A stretch of DNA of 64,000 nt. Origin: Terribacillus aidingensis (GTDB taxonomy: Bacteria; Bacillota; Bacilli; Bacillales; Amphibacillaceae). The stretch covers positions 230,222 through 294,221 of the forward strand of contig NZ_OBEK01000002.1 in NCBI RefSeq assembly GCF_900215625.1, in the 5' to 3' direction. The notes beneath the pieces were generated by a model. It made no database searches. It was not told the origin of the DNA and saw only the letters and a program-made list of their open reading frames with translations. A program made the translations under genes and the position numbers. Below, one piece after another: positions 8,680 to 18,473 of this stretch (position 1 is its first letter; each line of letters opens with the position of its first letter).

Positions 8680-9435
8680 ATGGATTCATTGGAATGGTAC
8701 TTGGAATACGAAATCCAGCTTAACCGGCCGGGGTTACTTGGGGACATCTCTTCCTTGCTGGGGATGCTGCACATCAATATTAAAACCATTAACGGTGTGG
8801 AGAATCAGCGGCGAGGTATGCTGCTTGCAGCGGAAAAGGAATTGCAGATTATTCGTCTGCACTCTATTTTGCGGACGATGGAGCATGTGCATATTACAAA
8901 ATCTCGCGAGCCAAAGCTTCGGGACCGGCTTGCTGTCCGGCATGGCAGGTACATACATAGAGATGTGGATGACAAAAAAACATTCCGTTTCGTTCGCAGT
9001 GAAATCGGACTTCTTGTCGATTTTATGGCAGAATTGTTTAAACAGGAAGGCTCTAAGGTAATAGGAATAAGAGGCATGCCTCGTGTTGGCAAGACAGAAT
9101 CAATAATAGCGGCTAGTGTCAGCGCGAACAAACGATGGCTGTTCGTCTCCAGTACTTTGTTAAAGCAGACAGCCAGAAACCAGCTGCTGCACGACGAATA
9201 CAATTCGGACAACCTGTTTATCATTGACGGAATTGTCTCCACAAACCGTGCGAGTGAGCGTCATTGGGAATTGGTGCGTGAGGTAATGCGGCTCCCTGTA
9301 GCCAAGGTTATTGAACATCCGGATATTTTCGTTAGAGAAACAGAGTTTACAATAGATGATTTCGATTATATTATTGAACTTCGGAATCATGACGACGAAC
9401 AAATTATTTATGAACCGGAATTTAGACAGGTGTAA
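8680..9435 (+). CDS. ymfK: DUF3388 family protein YmfK
   Basis: The 251-residue protein has an ACT-like N-terminal region (IQLNRPGLLGDISSLLGML, residues 13-31, as in amino-acid-sensing ACT domains). A P-loop-like segment GIRGMPRVGKTE follows near residue 129, and the C-terminal part is consistent with an NTPase-like fold. The family is conserved in Bacillaceae next to rodZ, but its function is not known to me. The start is assigned by the homologous N-terminus. The RBS before it is weak (AAAGGGGC, 8 nt away). Confidence 0.85.
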   Translation: MDSLEWYLEYEIQLNRPGLLGDISSLLGMLHINIKTINGVENQRRGMLLAAEKELQIIRLHSILRTMEHVHITKSREPKLRDRLAVRHGRYIHRDVDDKKTFRFVRSEIGLLVDFMAELFKQEGSKVIGIRGMPRVGKTESIIAASVSANKRWLFVSSTLLKQTARNQLLHDEYNSDNLFIIDGIVSTNRASERHWELVREVMRLPVAKVIEHPDIFVRETEFTIDDFDYIIELRNHDDEQIIYEPEFRQV

Positions 9436-9463
9436 GCAACTTTAAAGATGGATGGTGGTAAGA

Positions 9464-10378
9464 ATGGACATTGGTGCAAAGCTCCGGGAAGCAAGAGAAT
9501 CCAAAGGAATGACTTTGGAAGATGTACAACAGCGCACCAAAATACAGAAGCGCTACTTAAAGGCAATTGAAGAAAATAATCACAGTGTTATGCCAGGTGA
9601 TTTCTACACACGTGCATTCATTAAAGAATTTGCACAAACAGTAGGAGTTAACCCGGATGAAGTACTACAACAGAAACAGCAGGAAACAGCAGCTGCTCCT
9701 GTGCAAGAAGAGCGTGAGGCTCCTTCTCGTCAAGAGCGCAGCCAGGCTCGGGAAAATGACAGACCTCCGCGCCGTGAACGAAAAGGTATTCCGTATTTGT
9801 CGTCGATTATTATCGGCCTGCTTGTTATCGCCGCAATTGTCGTTGTCGTATTAATTTACGCTGGCGGATCAAACGATACAAATGATAACAATACAGCTTC
9901 CGAAACACAGCAGCCGAGCGAAGATCAAGTAGTACAGCCGAATGATGAGCAGACTGCAAAAGAAGAAGCTGATGAATCTGCGGACACAGAAGAACAAACA
10001 GATCAAGCTGAGGAAGAACAGGCACAGAAGGAAGAAGAAGCTGCAGAACCGAAATTGTCTGTTGATGAAGAAGGCACAGCAAGCAATCCAGTAACAACGT
10101 ATACATTAGAGAATGCTGGCGAAGACGTCACATTAACACTTGCTGCAGAAGGCGGAGACGCTTGGCTGCAAGTCGGTGACGGCAGCAGCGCAGGTAATGT
10201 GTATACTGGAACAATTGCAGCAGGCAGTGAGCCTGTCGAACAGGATGTAAGCGATTTGGAGACAGTTTCCGTTAGAACTGGTTATTCAAAAACGACAAAA
10301 TTGCAAATCAATGGACAGGAATTGAAATTCCCAATTGATAATGATGTCCAGACAATCGTAGTCAACATTCAAAAATAA
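9464..10378 (+). CDS. rodZ: RodZ-like cell-shape protein (helix-turn-helix, one membrane segment, DUF4115)
   Basis: The protein has about 304 residues when started at the ATG behind GGTGGTAAG (an earlier in-frame ATG at 9452 is possible). The N-terminus is a Cro/RodZ-type HTH (IGAKLREARESKGMTLEDV). A basic/arginine-rich stretch follows, then one membrane helix around residues 110-132 (SSIIIGLLVIAAIVVVVLI). Next comes a long Glu/Gln-rich extracytoplasmic linker and a C-terminal beta domain of the DUF4115 type. RodZ links MreB filaments to the wall-synthesis machinery. B. subtilis calls this gene ymfM, and the pgsA-cinA neighbours match. Confidence 0.9.
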   Translation: MDIGAKLREARESKGMTLEDVQQRTKIQKRYLKAIEENNHSVMPGDFYTRAFIKEFAQTVGVNPDEVLQQKQQETAAAPVQEEREAPSRQERSQARENDRPPRRERKGIPYLSSIIIGLLVIAAIVVVVLIYAGGSNDTNDNNTASETQQPSEDQVVQPNDEQTAKEEADESADTEEQTDQAEEEQAQKEEEAAEPKLSVDEEGTASNPVTTYTLENAGEDVTLTLAAEGGDAWLQVGDGSSAGNVYTGTIAAGSEPVEQDVSDLETVSVRTGYSKTTKLQINGQELKFPIDNDVQTIVVNIQK

Positions 10379-10383
10379 CGTTG

Positions 10384-10423
10384 CAAGTTAAACCCTTTAC
10401 GTTTATGGAAAGGGTTTAACTTG
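10384..10423 (+). terminator. Long hairpin between rodZ and pgsA
   Basis: A perfect 15-bp stem (left arm 10384-10398, right arm 10409-10423) around a 10-nt loop lies 6 nt after the rodZ stop. The U run is weak (GTGTTT), so it may attenuate or mark a processing site rather than fully terminate. Confidence 0.65.
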
Positions 10424-10453
10424 TGTTTATCTTTACATACATTGGAGGCAGTC

Positions 10454-11032
10454 ATGAACATCCCAAATAAAATTACCTTATCCCGAATTTTTCTGATTCC
10501 TATTTTCATTATTTTACTTGCAGTACCTTTTGATTGGGGAACGTTGGATATCGGCGAAAACAACTTGCCGGTTAATCATTTAGCAGGAGCGATTCTTTTC
10601 ATCATCGCTTCGTGTACCGACTGGGTAGATGGCTATTATGCCCGCAAGTTTAACCTTGTTACGAACTTAGGTAAATTCCTCGATCCGCTTGCAGATAAGC
10701 TGCTTGTTTCAGCTGCGCTCATTTTACTGGTACAATTGGAATTAGCACCGGCTTGGGTTACGATTATCATTATAAGCCGCGAATTTGCTGTCACAGGACT
10801 AAGACTTGTTGCCGCTGGTGAAGGCCTTGTATTGGCAGCAGGGCAGATGGGCAAACAGAAAACAGCGTTGCAGATTGTTGCCATCAGCGCTTTGCTTTTG
10901 CATAACTGGCCGTTTTCTTATCTAGGATTTCCGTTCGCTGCAATCTGTTTGTATCTTGCTCTTATTCTGACGATCGTGTCCGGAGTCGACTACTTTATGA
11001 AGAACTGGCATGTAATGAAGGAGTCGAAATAA
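10454..11032 (+). CDS. pgsA: CDP-diacylglycerol--glycerol-3-phosphate 3-phosphatidyltransferase
   Basis: This 192-residue membrane enzyme makes phosphatidylglycerol phosphate, the first step to phosphatidylglycerol. The CDP-alcohol phosphotransferase motif D-x2-DG-x2-AR-x8-G-x3-D-x3-D is complete (residues 54-81, from DWVDGYYAR to FLDPLADK). Several hydrophobic helices surround it. I start at MNIPNK, 7 nt behind GGAGG, and not at the upstream in-frame ATG at 10421, which lies inside the hairpin. The cinA start follows after one base. Confidence 0.93.
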   Translation: MNIPNKITLSRIFLIPIFIILLAVPFDWGTLDIGENNLPVNHLAGAILFIIASCTDWVDGYYARKFNLVTNLGKFLDPLADKLLVSAALILLVQLELAPAWVTIIIISREFAVTGLRLVAAGEGLVLAAGQMGKQKTALQIVAISALLLHNWPFSYLGFPFAAICLYLALILTIVSGVDYFMKNWHVMKESK

Positions 11033-11033
11033 A

Positions 11034-12290
11034 ATGAAACATATTAATGCAGAAGTAATCGCCGTCGGGACGGAGATTCTGATTGGTCAAATCAACAATA
11101 CAAATGCGCAATGGATTTCCAAGCAGCTGGCTGATCATGGTATCAATGTGTTTTACCATCATGTTGTGGGCGATAACCTAGGCCGTGTTCGAGAATCATT
11201 TGAAAAAGCACAGCGCGATGCCGATTTTGTTCTTGTAACTGGCGGACTTGGACCAACAGAGGATGACCTAACAAGAGAAGCTTTTCAGCTTGTTTCGGGG
11301 TTAGAGATGCATGAAGATCAAGAAGCAATGGACGCCATTAAAGATTTCTTTAACAAGCGAGGCCGAACAATGTCACCGAATAATCACAAGCAGGCGCGTG
11401 TGTTTGAAGGTGCAGCTGTGCTGGAAAATACAGTCGGTATGGCACCAGGTATGCTTGTTGAACACGAAGGTACTGTTTGGGCTTTCATGCCAGGTGTGCC
11501 GCGTGAAATGAAACAAATCATGTCTGATCATGTCCTGCCTTATGCACGTGAAAAATGGCAGCTGCACTCGGTGCTGCAATCTCGTTTGCTTCATTTTATC
11601 GGTATCGGAGAGTCGCAGCTGGAAACGGATTTGCTTGATCTTATTCAAGTTCAAGAGAATCCGACGATTGCGACATATGCTTCTGAAGGAGAAGTAGCGG
11701 TTCGGCTTACAGCGAGGGCAGATACAAAAAAAGAAGCCGATCGCTTAATTGATGAAGTAGAAAGAGATGTAATGGATCGAGTCGGCCATTATTTTTATGG
11801 CTATGATGAAACGTCGGTTCAGCAGCAAGTATATGATATGCTAAAACAGCGTCAGCTAACATTGGCAAGCGCTGAGAGCCTTACCGGCGGATTATTTGGT
11901 GACGCACTTGTTTCTATCAGCGGTGCGTCAGCGGTATTTCTTGGCAGCATCGTTGCGTATTCGCCGCTTGTGAAACAAAATGTGCTCGGTGTGAAGGAAG
12001 AAACAATTAAAACAGCAGGTACCGTGAGCGAAGCGTGTGCAGTCGAAATGGCAGAGAACGCAGTCCGTCTTACGAATGCCGATATTGGGATCAGCTTTAC
12101 CGGAGCAGCCGGTCCAGATGCCACAGAAGGAAAAGAGCCCGGGACAGTCTTCATCAGCTTGCACGAAAAAGGCAAAGCAACCAAAACAACGGAGCTGTCT
12201 ATTCGAAGCTCGCGGCAAGGTGTACGAGCTATAGCGGTGAAGAAAGGTTTTGAGCTGCTCTTCCATCATTTGAAAGCAACAATTTCGTGA
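11034..12290 (+). CDS. cinA: CinA family protein (competence/damage-inducible; nicotinamide mononucleotide deamidase-type domain)
   Basis: The 418-residue two-domain protein has an N-terminal MoCF-like domain (VGTEILIGQINNTNAQW, VTGGLGPTEDDLT, GVPREMKQ) and a C-terminal CinA/PncC domain (LASAESLTGGLFG, YSPLVKQNVLGV, GISFTGAAGPD). Family members act on pyridine-nucleotide by-products. In transformable Firmicutes cinA is the first gene of a recA operon. Here it sits 175 nt before recA with a separate recA promoter in between. RBS AAGGAG. Confidence 0.92.
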   Translation: MKHINAEVIAVGTEILIGQINNTNAQWISKQLADHGINVFYHHVVGDNLGRVRESFEKAQRDADFVLVTGGLGPTEDDLTREAFQLVSGLEMHEDQEAMDAIKDFFNKRGRTMSPNNHKQARVFEGAAVLENTVGMAPGMLVEHEGTVWAFMPGVPREMKQIMSDHVLPYAREKWQLHSVLQSRLLHFIGIGESQLETDLLDLIQVQENPTIATYASEGEVAVRLTARADTKKEADRLIDEVERDVMDRVGHYFYGYDETSVQQQVYDMLKQRQLTLASAESLTGGLFGDALVSISGASAVFLGSIVAYSPLVKQNVLGVKEETIKTAGTVSEACAVEMAENAVRLTNADIGISFTGAAGPDATEGKEPGTVFISLHEKGKATKTTELSIRSSRQGVRAIAVKKGFELLFHHLKATIS

Positions 12291-12383
12291 AATCTTAATT
12301 TGTCAATTATAAAAGCGGATAAATGTTCTTTTTCCCTTAAGCAAAACATTCTTTTCGATGTGTTCGGGCGGAATGAAAAAAAG

Positions 12384-12397
12384 GGAACATTTATTCG
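12384..12397 (+). promoter_or_regulatory. LexA (SOS) box upstream of recA
   Basis: GGAACATTTATTCG matches the Bacillus LexA/DinR site CGAACN4GTTCG at 8 of 10 fixed positions. It lies 8 nt upstream of the recA -35 element, so DNA damage should induce recA. Confidence 0.6.
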
Positions 12398-12405
12398 CTT
12401 TTTGC

Positions 12406-12434
12406 TTGTTATATCTCAATAAACAAGTTAAAAT
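12406..12434 (+). promoter_or_regulatory. Sigma-A promoter of recA
   Basis: TTGTTA (12406-12411), a 17-nt spacer and TAAAAT (12429-12434) lie 31 nt before the recA start codon and just downstream of the LexA box. Confidence 0.6.
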
Positions 12435-12465
12435 AGATATAGATAATCCAAAGGAGGAAATACAT

Positions 12466-13497
12466 TTGAGTGAACGTAAACAAGCCCTTGATATGGCTTT
12501 GAGACAAATAGAGAAACAGTTCGGTAAAGGTTCCATTATGAAACTCGGTGAAAGAGCAGAACAGAAGGTCTCTACCGTATCCAGCGGCTCCCTTGCTCTC
12601 GACATCGCCCTTGGTGTCGGCGGCTATCCGAAAGGCCGTGTTGTTGAAATCTACGGCCCGGAATCCTCTGGTAAAACGACTGTTGCACTGCATGCAATTG
12701 CAGAAGCACAGCGTAACGGCGGACAAGCGGCTTTCATTGATGCAGAGCATGCGCTTGATCCTGTTTATGCACAAAAACTAGGTGTTAATATAGATGAACT
12801 TTTACTTTCCCAGCCTGATACCGGGGAACAAGCATTAGAAATTGCAGAAGCCCTCGTACGAAGCGGTGCGGTTGATATCGTTGTTGTCGACTCCGTAGCT
12901 GCCCTTGTACCGAAAGCTGAAATTGAAGGGGAGATGGGTGACTCCCACGTCGGTCTTCAAGCACGTCTTATGTCCCAGGCTTTACGTAAATTGTCTGGTG
13001 CAATCAACAAATCAAAAACAACTGCCATCTTTATCAACCAGATTCGTGAGAAAGTCGGTGTTATGTTCGGTAACCCTGAAACAACACCAGGCGGTCGTGC
13101 GCTTAAATTCTATTCTTCTGTTCGCCTCGAAGTACGCCGTGCAGAGACGCTCAAGCAAGGTAATGATATGGTAGGTAATAAAACTAGAATTAAAGTTGTG
13201 AAAAACAAAGTTGCACCTCCGTTTAAGCAAGCGGAAGTAGACATTATGTACGGAGAAGGAATTTCCCGCGAAGGAGAACTTATCGATATTGCCAGTGACC
13301 TGGACATCGTTCAAAAAAGCGGAGCTTGGTATTCTTATAACGATGAGCGCCTAGGACAAGGCCGTGAGAATGCAAAACAATTCATGAAAGAAAATCCGGA
13401 AGTAGCTACGACAATTCAGATGCAAGTACGTGAGCACTATAATCTGGATGCAGATAAGAAACTTCCGGATGAAGAACAAGAAACACTGGATATGTAA
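12466..13497 (+). CDS. recA: Recombinase A
   Basis: This 343-residue RecA has Walker [10 protein letters not shown] (residues about 64-72), Walker [10 protein letters not shown], the L1/L2 DNA-binding loops ([21 protein letters not shown] and [21 protein letters not shown]) and an acidic C-terminus ([10 protein letters not shown]). It forms filaments on single-stranded DNA for strand exchange and LexA self-cleavage. I use the TTG start at 12466, 8 nt behind AAAGGAGG. An in-frame ATG at 12358 would add 36 residues unlike any RecA and would lie across the LexA box and promoter. Confidence 0.97.
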   Translation: MSERKQALDMALRQIEKQFGKGSIMKLGERAEQKVSTVSSGSLALDIALGVGGYPKGRVVEIYGPESSGKTTVALHAIAEAQRNGGQAAFIDAEHALDPVYAQKLGVNIDELLLSQPDTGEQALEIAEALVRSGAVDIVVVDSVAALVPKAEIEGEMGDSHVGLQARLMSQALRKLSGAINKSKTTAIFINQIREKVGVMFGNPETTPGGRALKFYSSVRLEVRRAETLKQGNDMVGNKTRIKVVKNKVAPPFKQAEVDIMYGEGISREGELIDIASDLDIVQKSGAWYSYNDERLGQGRENAKQFMKENPEVATTIQMQVREHYNLDADKKLPDEEQETLDM

Positions 13498-13536
13498 GAT
13501 AAAAAGCTGACACAATCGTGTTTTAGCTGAAAAAAG

Positions 13537-13580
13537 TCCAAACGAAACTGTTATTATACGCAGTATCGTTTGGATTTTTT
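13537..13580 (+). terminator. Terminator after recA
   Basis: A 14-bp stem with one mismatch (TCCAAACGAAACTG at 13537-13550 with 13561-13574) is followed by a T6 run. Confidence 0.85.
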
Positions 13581-13599
13581 ATTACATTCATCTAAATAG

Positions 13600-13765
13600 A
13601 GGCTAAATAACCGCAATGGACATGTTGTTCGCTCTCGGTGAATTTCTGTTTTGTGCTGCTGGTTTAGTTCAAGCATTAAAGACTGACTGGTGCAGGCTGC
13701 ATGCAGCACAGCAGCCATCGGCCATCGAGCTGTTCTTTCATAAAAAATTCCAGTCAGTCATAGTT
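13600..13765 (+). other. Structured intergenic segment upstream of rny
   Basis: No gene is visible between the recA terminator and the rny promoter. The segment holds a perfect 10-bp long-range pairing (GACTGACTGG near 13681 with CCAGTCAGTC near 13751). Nested inside are further complementary pairs: GGCTGC with GCAGCC, ACAGC with GCTGT, and the palindrome GCTGCATGCAGC. This nesting looks like a folded RNA, but I recognise no known riboswitch class. Confidence 0.4.
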
Positions 13766-13805
13766 CATTTTATATGTTCAACTTTCTAGTACTTTCCATG
13801 TTATC

Positions 13806-13834
13806 TTGACAACATGCGAACACAGGATTAAAAT
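13806..13834 (+). promoter_or_regulatory. Sigma-A promoter of rny
   Basis: A consensus TTGACA (13806-13811), a 17-nt spacer and TAAAAT (13829-13834) lie about 120 nt before the rny start. The leader would be about 110 nt long. Confidence 0.7.
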
Positions 13835-13955
13835 TAAGTAGTATAATTTTCTTTTGTATTATACTTTTCTAAGGTTACCATCGTTTTTTAAATGAAAAAC
13901 ATTGTGCATGCCGACAGACATGTTTGTACAATTTCATAGCAGGGGAGGTGAAATC

Positions 13956-15518
13956 ATGGAACTATTTTACCTGATCATCTCCATTTTGCTTGTTCTAATC
14001 GTCGGTGGTGTTGTTGGTTATCTTGTTCGCAAATCTATTGCTGAGAAAAAAATCTCCGGTGCGGAGGAATTAGCGAAGCAAATAGTCGCAGAAGGCCATC
14101 GCAATGCGGAAACGGCTAAAAAAGAAGCGCTTCTCGAAGCGAAAGATGAAAACTTTCAGATGCGTCAGCAGACGGAGCAGGAATTACGTGAGCGACGTCT
14201 CGAACTGCAAAAGCAAGAAAACCGTCTGATGCAGAAGGAAGAGAATCTGGACCGTAAAAGCGATACGCTTGATAAGCGTGAAGTTACGTTAGAGAAAAAG
14301 GAACAATCATTAACTGAAAGACAACAACAAATTGAAGAATTGGAAAGCAAAGTGGAAGTCTTGGTGAAAGAACAGCAGCTGAAATTAGAACAGATTTCTG
14401 GCTATACATCCGATGAAGCACGTCAAATCGTGCTGGATAAAGTCGAGAAGGAAGTTGCCTTTGAATCAGCTGTTATGATTAAAGATGCAGAACATCGCGC
14501 CAAAGAAGAGGCCGATAAAAAAGCGAAAAGCATTCTTTCCCTTGCACTTCAGCGCTGTGCAGCCGATCATGTTGCGGAAACGACAGTATCTGTCGTTAAC
14601 TTGCCGAATGACGAGATGAAAGGACGCATCATCGGTCGGGAAGGCCGTAATATTCGTACACTAGAGACGCTTACCGGAATTGATCTGATTATTGATGATA
14701 CGCCAGAAGCGGTTATCCTATCCGGTTTTGATCCTGTCCGTCGTGAGATTGCAAGGATTGCGCTCGAGAAACTTGTCCAAGATGGCCGTATCCACCCTGC
14801 CCGAATTGAGGAAATGGTGGAGAAATCCAGACGGGAAGTGGATGAATATATCCGTGAAACAGGTGAAGAGACGACTTTCGAAGTTGGCGTACATGGTTTG
14901 CATCCGGATTTAGTCAAGATACTCGGCAGATTGAAGTACCGCACAAGCTATGGGCAGAACGTATTGAAGCACTCAATGGAAGTTGCTTATCTGTCCGGAC
15001 TGCTAGCAGCCGAACTTGGCGAGGATGTTACACTTGCAAAACGCGCAGGCCTGCTTCATGACATCGGAAAAGCGATCGACCACGAAGTAGAAGGCAGCCA
15101 CGTTGAAATCGGGAAAGAGCTCGCAATGAAATACAAAGAGCATCCAGTCGTCATCAATTCTATTGCTTCCCACCACGGAGATGAGGAAGCGACATCTATC
15201 ATCGCAGTGCTAGTAGCTGCAGCGGATGCCCTCTCAGCTGCCCGTCCGGGAGCAAGAAGTGAGACATTGGAGAACTACATCAAGCGCCTGGAGAAACTGG
15301 AGGAGATTTCTGAATCCTTCCAGGGCGTAGAGAAATCTTTCGCCATTCAGGCAGGGCGTGAGATTCGTATCATGGTTAAGCCGGATGAAATTGATGACTT
15401 GGAGTCCATTAAAGTCGCTCGTGATATTCGGAAACGGATTGAAAGTGAATTGGATTATCCAGGGCACATCAAAGTTACGGTAATCCGCGAAACACGTGCA
15501 GTTGAATATGCAAAATAA
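13956..15518 (+). CDS. rny: Ribonuclease Y
   Basis: The protein has 520 residues from the ATG behind GGGGAGG, the usual length for RNase Y. An N-terminal membrane anchor ([20 protein letters not shown]) is followed by a long Glu/Lys/Gln-rich coiled coil to about residue 150. Then come a KH RNA-binding domain ([19 protein letters not shown]) and an HD domain with [10 protein letters not shown] carrying the metal ligands. It starts decay of most mRNAs at the membrane and interacts with the RicA-RicF-RicT complex. ricA lies 3 kb downstream. The upstream in-frame ATG at 13902 lacks an RBS and is rejected. Confidence 0.96.
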   Translation: MELFYLIISILLVLIVGGVVGYLVRKSIAEKKISGAEELAKQIVAEGHRNAETAKKEALLEAKDENFQMRQQTEQELRERRLELQKQENRLMQKEENLDRKSDTLDKREVTLEKKEQSLTERQQQIEELESKVEVLVKEQQLKLEQISGYTSDEARQIVLDKVEKEVAFESAVMIKDAEHRAKEEADKKAKSILSLALQRCAADHVAETTVSVVNLPNDEMKGRIIGREGRNIRTLETLTGIDLIIDDTPEAVILSGFDPVRREIARIALEKLVQDGRIHPARIEEMVEKSRREVDEYIRETGEETTFEVGVHGLHPDLVKILGRLKYRTSYGQNVLKHSMEVAYLSGLLAAELGEDVTLAKRAGLLHDIGKAIDHEVEGSHVEIGKELAMKYKEHPVVINSIASHHGDEEATSIIAVLVAAADALSAARPGARSETLENYIKRLEKLEEISESFQGVEKSFAIQAGREIRIMVKPDEIDDLESIKVARDIRKRIESELDYPGHIKVTVIRETRAVEYAK

Positions 15519-15547
15519 AAAAGCGGCCCTGTGCCGCTTTTTTTTTA
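15519..15547 (+). terminator. Terminator after rny
   Basis: A GC-rich stem AAGCGGC/GCCGCTT with a 5-nt loop is followed by a T9 run, directly after the stop codon. Confidence 0.9.
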
Positions 15548-15594
15548 TGTTAAACTATACTTAGGATACATGGATATACAGAAAGGACTAGATT

Positions 15595-16392
15595 ATGAAG
15601 CTACTATTTATTGGAGACGTTGTCGGAGAACCTGGCCGACAAATGGTACAAGATTATTTGCCGCGTCTGAAGAAACGTTTTCAGCCGCAATTGACAATCA
15701 TTAATGGAGAAAATGCTGCAGACGGGAAAGGCATTAATGAACGGATCTACAAGCAATTTCTCGAATGGGGTGCACAAGCTGTCACAATGGGCAATCACAC
15801 ATGGGATAAGCGTGACATCTTTGAATTCATTGATGATGCAAAATATTTGGTTCGTCCGTCTAATTTGCCGCCAGAAACACCTGGTACAGGTATTATTTAC
15901 GTGAAGATAAATCAACATGAAGTAGCTATCATCAATTTGCTAGCACGCACATTTATGATGCCGGCAGATGATCCGTTCCGAGAAGCGGACCGTCTTATTG
16001 AAGAAGCGCGCAAACGTACGAATCTTATATTTATCGATTTTCACGGAGAAGCGACAAGCGAGAAGCAGGCTTTCGGCTGGTATGTAGATGGACGTGTCAG
16101 CGCAGTTGTAGGTACCCATACACATACCCAGACAGCAGATGAACGAATATTGCCATCTGGTACAGCGTATATTTCAGATGCGGGTATGACAGGCCCTTAT
16201 GAAGCGATTCTCGGTATGGAGCGAGAAGCCGTTATCAAAAGATTTCTAACGAACTTGCCAGTACGTTTTGAAGTGCCCAAAACGGGTAAAACACAATTAA
16301 ATGGAGTAGTAATCGATCTGGATCCGCAAACGGGAAAGGCAACCTCCATCAAACGCATCCTGATCAACGATGACCACCCGTATATGGATTGA
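15595..16392 (+). CDS. ymdB: YmdB metallophosphoesterase
   Basis: This 265-residue calcineurin-like phosphoesterase has the motifs GDVVGEPGR, NGENAADGKGI, GNHTWDKRDI, DFHGEATSEKQ and GTHTHTQTADERIL, which supply the dinuclear metal site. In B. subtilis YmdB affects the motility/biofilm decision and shows 2',3'-cyclic nucleotide phosphodiesterase activity. The RBS is AGAAAGGA. A sigma-A-like stretch lies between the rny terminator and the start. The order rny-ymdB-spoVS is conserved. Confidence 0.93.
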   Translation: MKLLFIGDVVGEPGRQMVQDYLPRLKKRFQPQLTIINGENAADGKGINERIYKQFLEWGAQAVTMGNHTWDKRDIFEFIDDAKYLVRPSNLPPETPGTGIIYVKINQHEVAIINLLARTFMMPADDPFREADRLIEEARKRTNLIFIDFHGEATSEKQAFGWYVDGRVSAVVGTHTHTQTADERILPSGTAYISDAGMTGPYEAILGMEREAVIKRFLTNLPVRFEVPKTGKTQLNGVVIDLDPQTGKATSIKRILINDDHPYMD

Positions 16393-16544
16393 TCTTTGCT
16401 GCTCCTTCACTAGGTCTCTTGTTTACAAAGATGAACCAGGACAGGTTGTACCACTTTTTCAGAGATCGCCCTAAAATGGGCATATCTACTATCCGCTAGA
16501 AATATAGTAAAAGGAAAGTAGTCCAGTAAACGAAGGAGGTACCA

Positions 16545-16808
16545 GTGTTGGATATACTAAAAGTTTCAGCGAAATCCAATCCAAATTCAGTAGCAGGCGC
16601 ACTCGCGAACGTATTAAGAGAACGTGGCTCAGCGGAAATTCAGGCAATCGGGGCAGGAGCTTTAAACCAATCGGTTAAAGCTGTCGCAATCGCTCGCGGT
16701 TTTGTCGCTCCAAGCGGAGTAGACTTAATTTGTATCCCGGCATTCACGGATATCATGATCGACAACGAGGAACGGACTGCCATTAAATTAATCGTGGAAC
16801 CACGATAA
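16545..16808 (+). CDS. spoVS: Stage V sporulation protein S
   Basis: This small (86-87 residue) Alba-like protein is nearly invariant in spore formers: KVSAKSNPNSVAGALANVL, AIGAGALNQSVKAVAIARG, IPAFTDIMID, IKLIVEPR. SpoVS is needed for proper stage V sporulation and septation control. AAGGAGG is 5 nt from GTG (16545) and 8 nt from the adjacent TTG (16548), so either can be the start. TTG gives the family length of 86. Confidence 0.95.
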   Translation: MLDILKVSAKSNPNSVAGALANVLRERGSAEIQAIGAGALNQSVKAVAIARGFVAPSGVDLICIPAFTDIMIDNEERTAIKLIVEPR

Positions 16809-16834
16809 GTCCCGCTTTAAGCGGGGCTTTTTTA
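16809..16834 (+). terminator. Terminator after spoVS
   Basis: A short CCCGCT/AGCGGG stem with flanking G-U pairs is followed by T6, immediately after the stop codon. Confidence 0.85.
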
Positions 16835-16910
16835 TTTCCAATACTTGGACGTATAACTTGCCATTGGTATAATAGAAGCAACTAGCATGCAATGGAGGGT
16901 GACGAATTCA

Positions 16911-18473
16911 GTGAATGAAGAACAGCGAAAATCAAATCGTTTTATTTCTGCAAAATATGCGAAACAAGAAGAAAAAGCCTTGCATGAGAAAACAACAGCA
17001 GATTTCGCGAAGTATTTCCAAACGACGTATCAGCCGCCTGATTTAAAGCAGGCAAAGAAACGGCGCAGGGAAGAGGTCAAGTTCCATTATGATTTCACTA
17101 TTCCGCCAGCAATGCAGAAAGCCGGCACAGGTAAGAAATTTCTTATCCGTACATATGGCTGCCAAATGAATGAACATGACACCGAAGTGATGGCAGGATT
17201 GTTTGTAGAGATGGGGTATGAGCCGACAACGGATACACATGATGCAGATGTTATTTTGCTGAACACATGTGCGATTCGGGAAAATGCCGAAAATAAAGTG
17301 TTTGGCGAAATCGGTCATCTGAAGCCATTGAAACTTGAGAATCCGGACTTAATCATTGGCGTATGCGGCTGTATGTCTCAGGAAGAAGCAGTTGTGAATC
17401 GCATTTTGAAAAAGCACCCGCATATTGATATGATCTTCGGAACGCACAATATACATCGATTGCCGCAGCTTCTCCAAGAAGCCCGTTTCAGCAAGGAAAT
17501 GGTGCTCGAGGTTTGGTCGAAGGAAGGAGATGTGATTGAAAATCTCCCAAAAGTTAGAAAAGGAAAAATCAAGGCATGGGTCAATATCATGTACGGATGT
17601 GATAAGTTCTGTACCTATTGTATTGTTCCTTATACTAGAGGAAAAGAAAGAAGCCGGCGCCCGGAGGATATCGTCCAAGAAGTGCGGGAGCTAGCGGCGC
17701 AAGGCTACCAAGAGATCACATTGCTCGGTCAAAACGTTAATGCGTATGGCAAGGACTTAACCGATGTGAACGTTGGACTTGGCGATTTAATGGACGAGAT
17801 TCGAAATATTGCGATTCCTCGGATTCGTTTCACGACTTCCCATCCGCGTGACTTTGATGATAAACTAATAGAGGTACTAGCCCAAGGCGGGAATTTGCTT
17901 GACCACATACATTTGCCAGTTCAATCCGGCAGCAGTGATATCCTGCGGGTAATGGCACGTCGGTACACACGTGAAGATTATATGCGTTTGGTAGAAAAAA
18001 TCAGACAGCACATTCCGAATGTCACACTGACTACAGACATTATTGTCGGGTTTCCGAATGAGACAGAGGAGCAGTTCCAGGAGACATTGTCTTTAGTCAA
18101 AGAAGTTGGATTTGAGGCAGCATATACGTATATTTACTCTCCTCGTGACGGGACACCGGCTGCTAAGTGGGAAGATAACGTTCCGCTGGAAGTGAAAAAA
18201 GAACGGCTCCAGCGATTAAATACTTTAATAGATCAACAGGCAGCAGCGTCTATGCAGCTGTATGAAGGCAAAGTGGTGCATGTGCTCGTCGAAGGCGAAA
18301 GTAAACGAAACCCAGAAGTATTGTCGGGTTATACGGAAAAAAACAAGCTTGTTAATTTCCGAGGACCCGCTTCAGTAATTGGTAAAATCGTTCCCGTTAT
18401 TGTGACAAAGGCCAAAACTTGGTCACTTGACGGCGAACTAGCAGAAACAACAGCGGAGGTACACAGCTCATGA
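16911..18473 (+). CDS. miaB: tRNA-2-methylthio-N6-isopentenyladenosine synthase
   Basis: MiaB is a radical-SAM methylthiotransferase that adds the 2-methylthio group to i6A37 of tRNA. Its substrate is made by MiaA, encoded at 25.8 kb. The protein has an N-terminal UPF0004 domain with three cluster cysteines ([28 protein letters not shown]). A radical-SAM core follows with CxxxCxxC in [16 protein letters not shown], and a C-terminal TRAM domain. The GTG start at 16911 matches the start of homologues. GGAGGG lies 11-13 nt upstream, and an earlier ATG at 16887 precedes the RBS. The stop overlaps ymcA by 4 bp. Confidence 0.94.
   Translation: MNEEQRKSNRFISAKYAKQEEKALHEKTTADFAKYFQTTYQPPDLKQAKKRRREEVKFHYDFTIPPAMQKAGTGKKFLIRTYGCQMNEHDTEVMAGLFVEMGYEPTTDTHDADVILLNTCAIRENAENKVFGEIGHLKPLKLENPDLIIGVCGCMSQEEAVVNRILKKHPHIDMIFGTHNIHRLPQLLQEARFSKEMVLEVWSKEGDVIENLPKVRKGKIKAWVNIMYGCDKFCTYCIVPYTRGKERSRRPEDIVQEVRELAAQGYQEITLLGQNVNAYGKDLTDVNVGLGDLMDEIRNIAIPRIRFTTSHPRDFDDKLIEVLAQGGNLLDHIHLPVQSGSSDILRVMARRYTREDYMRLVEKIRQHIPNVTLTTDIIVGFPNETEEQFQETLSLVKEVGFEAAYTYIYSPRDGTPAAKWEDNVPLEVKKERLQRLNTLIDQQAAASMQLYEGKVVHVLVEGESKRNPEVLSGYTEKNKLVNFRGPASVIGKIVPVIVTKAKTWSLDGELAETTAEVHSS

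Noticed and set aside
12358..12465. An N-terminal extension of RecA from the upstream ATG
   Set aside because: It spans the LexA box and promoter, has no RBS, and RecA homologues begin at the TTG behind AAAGGAGG.
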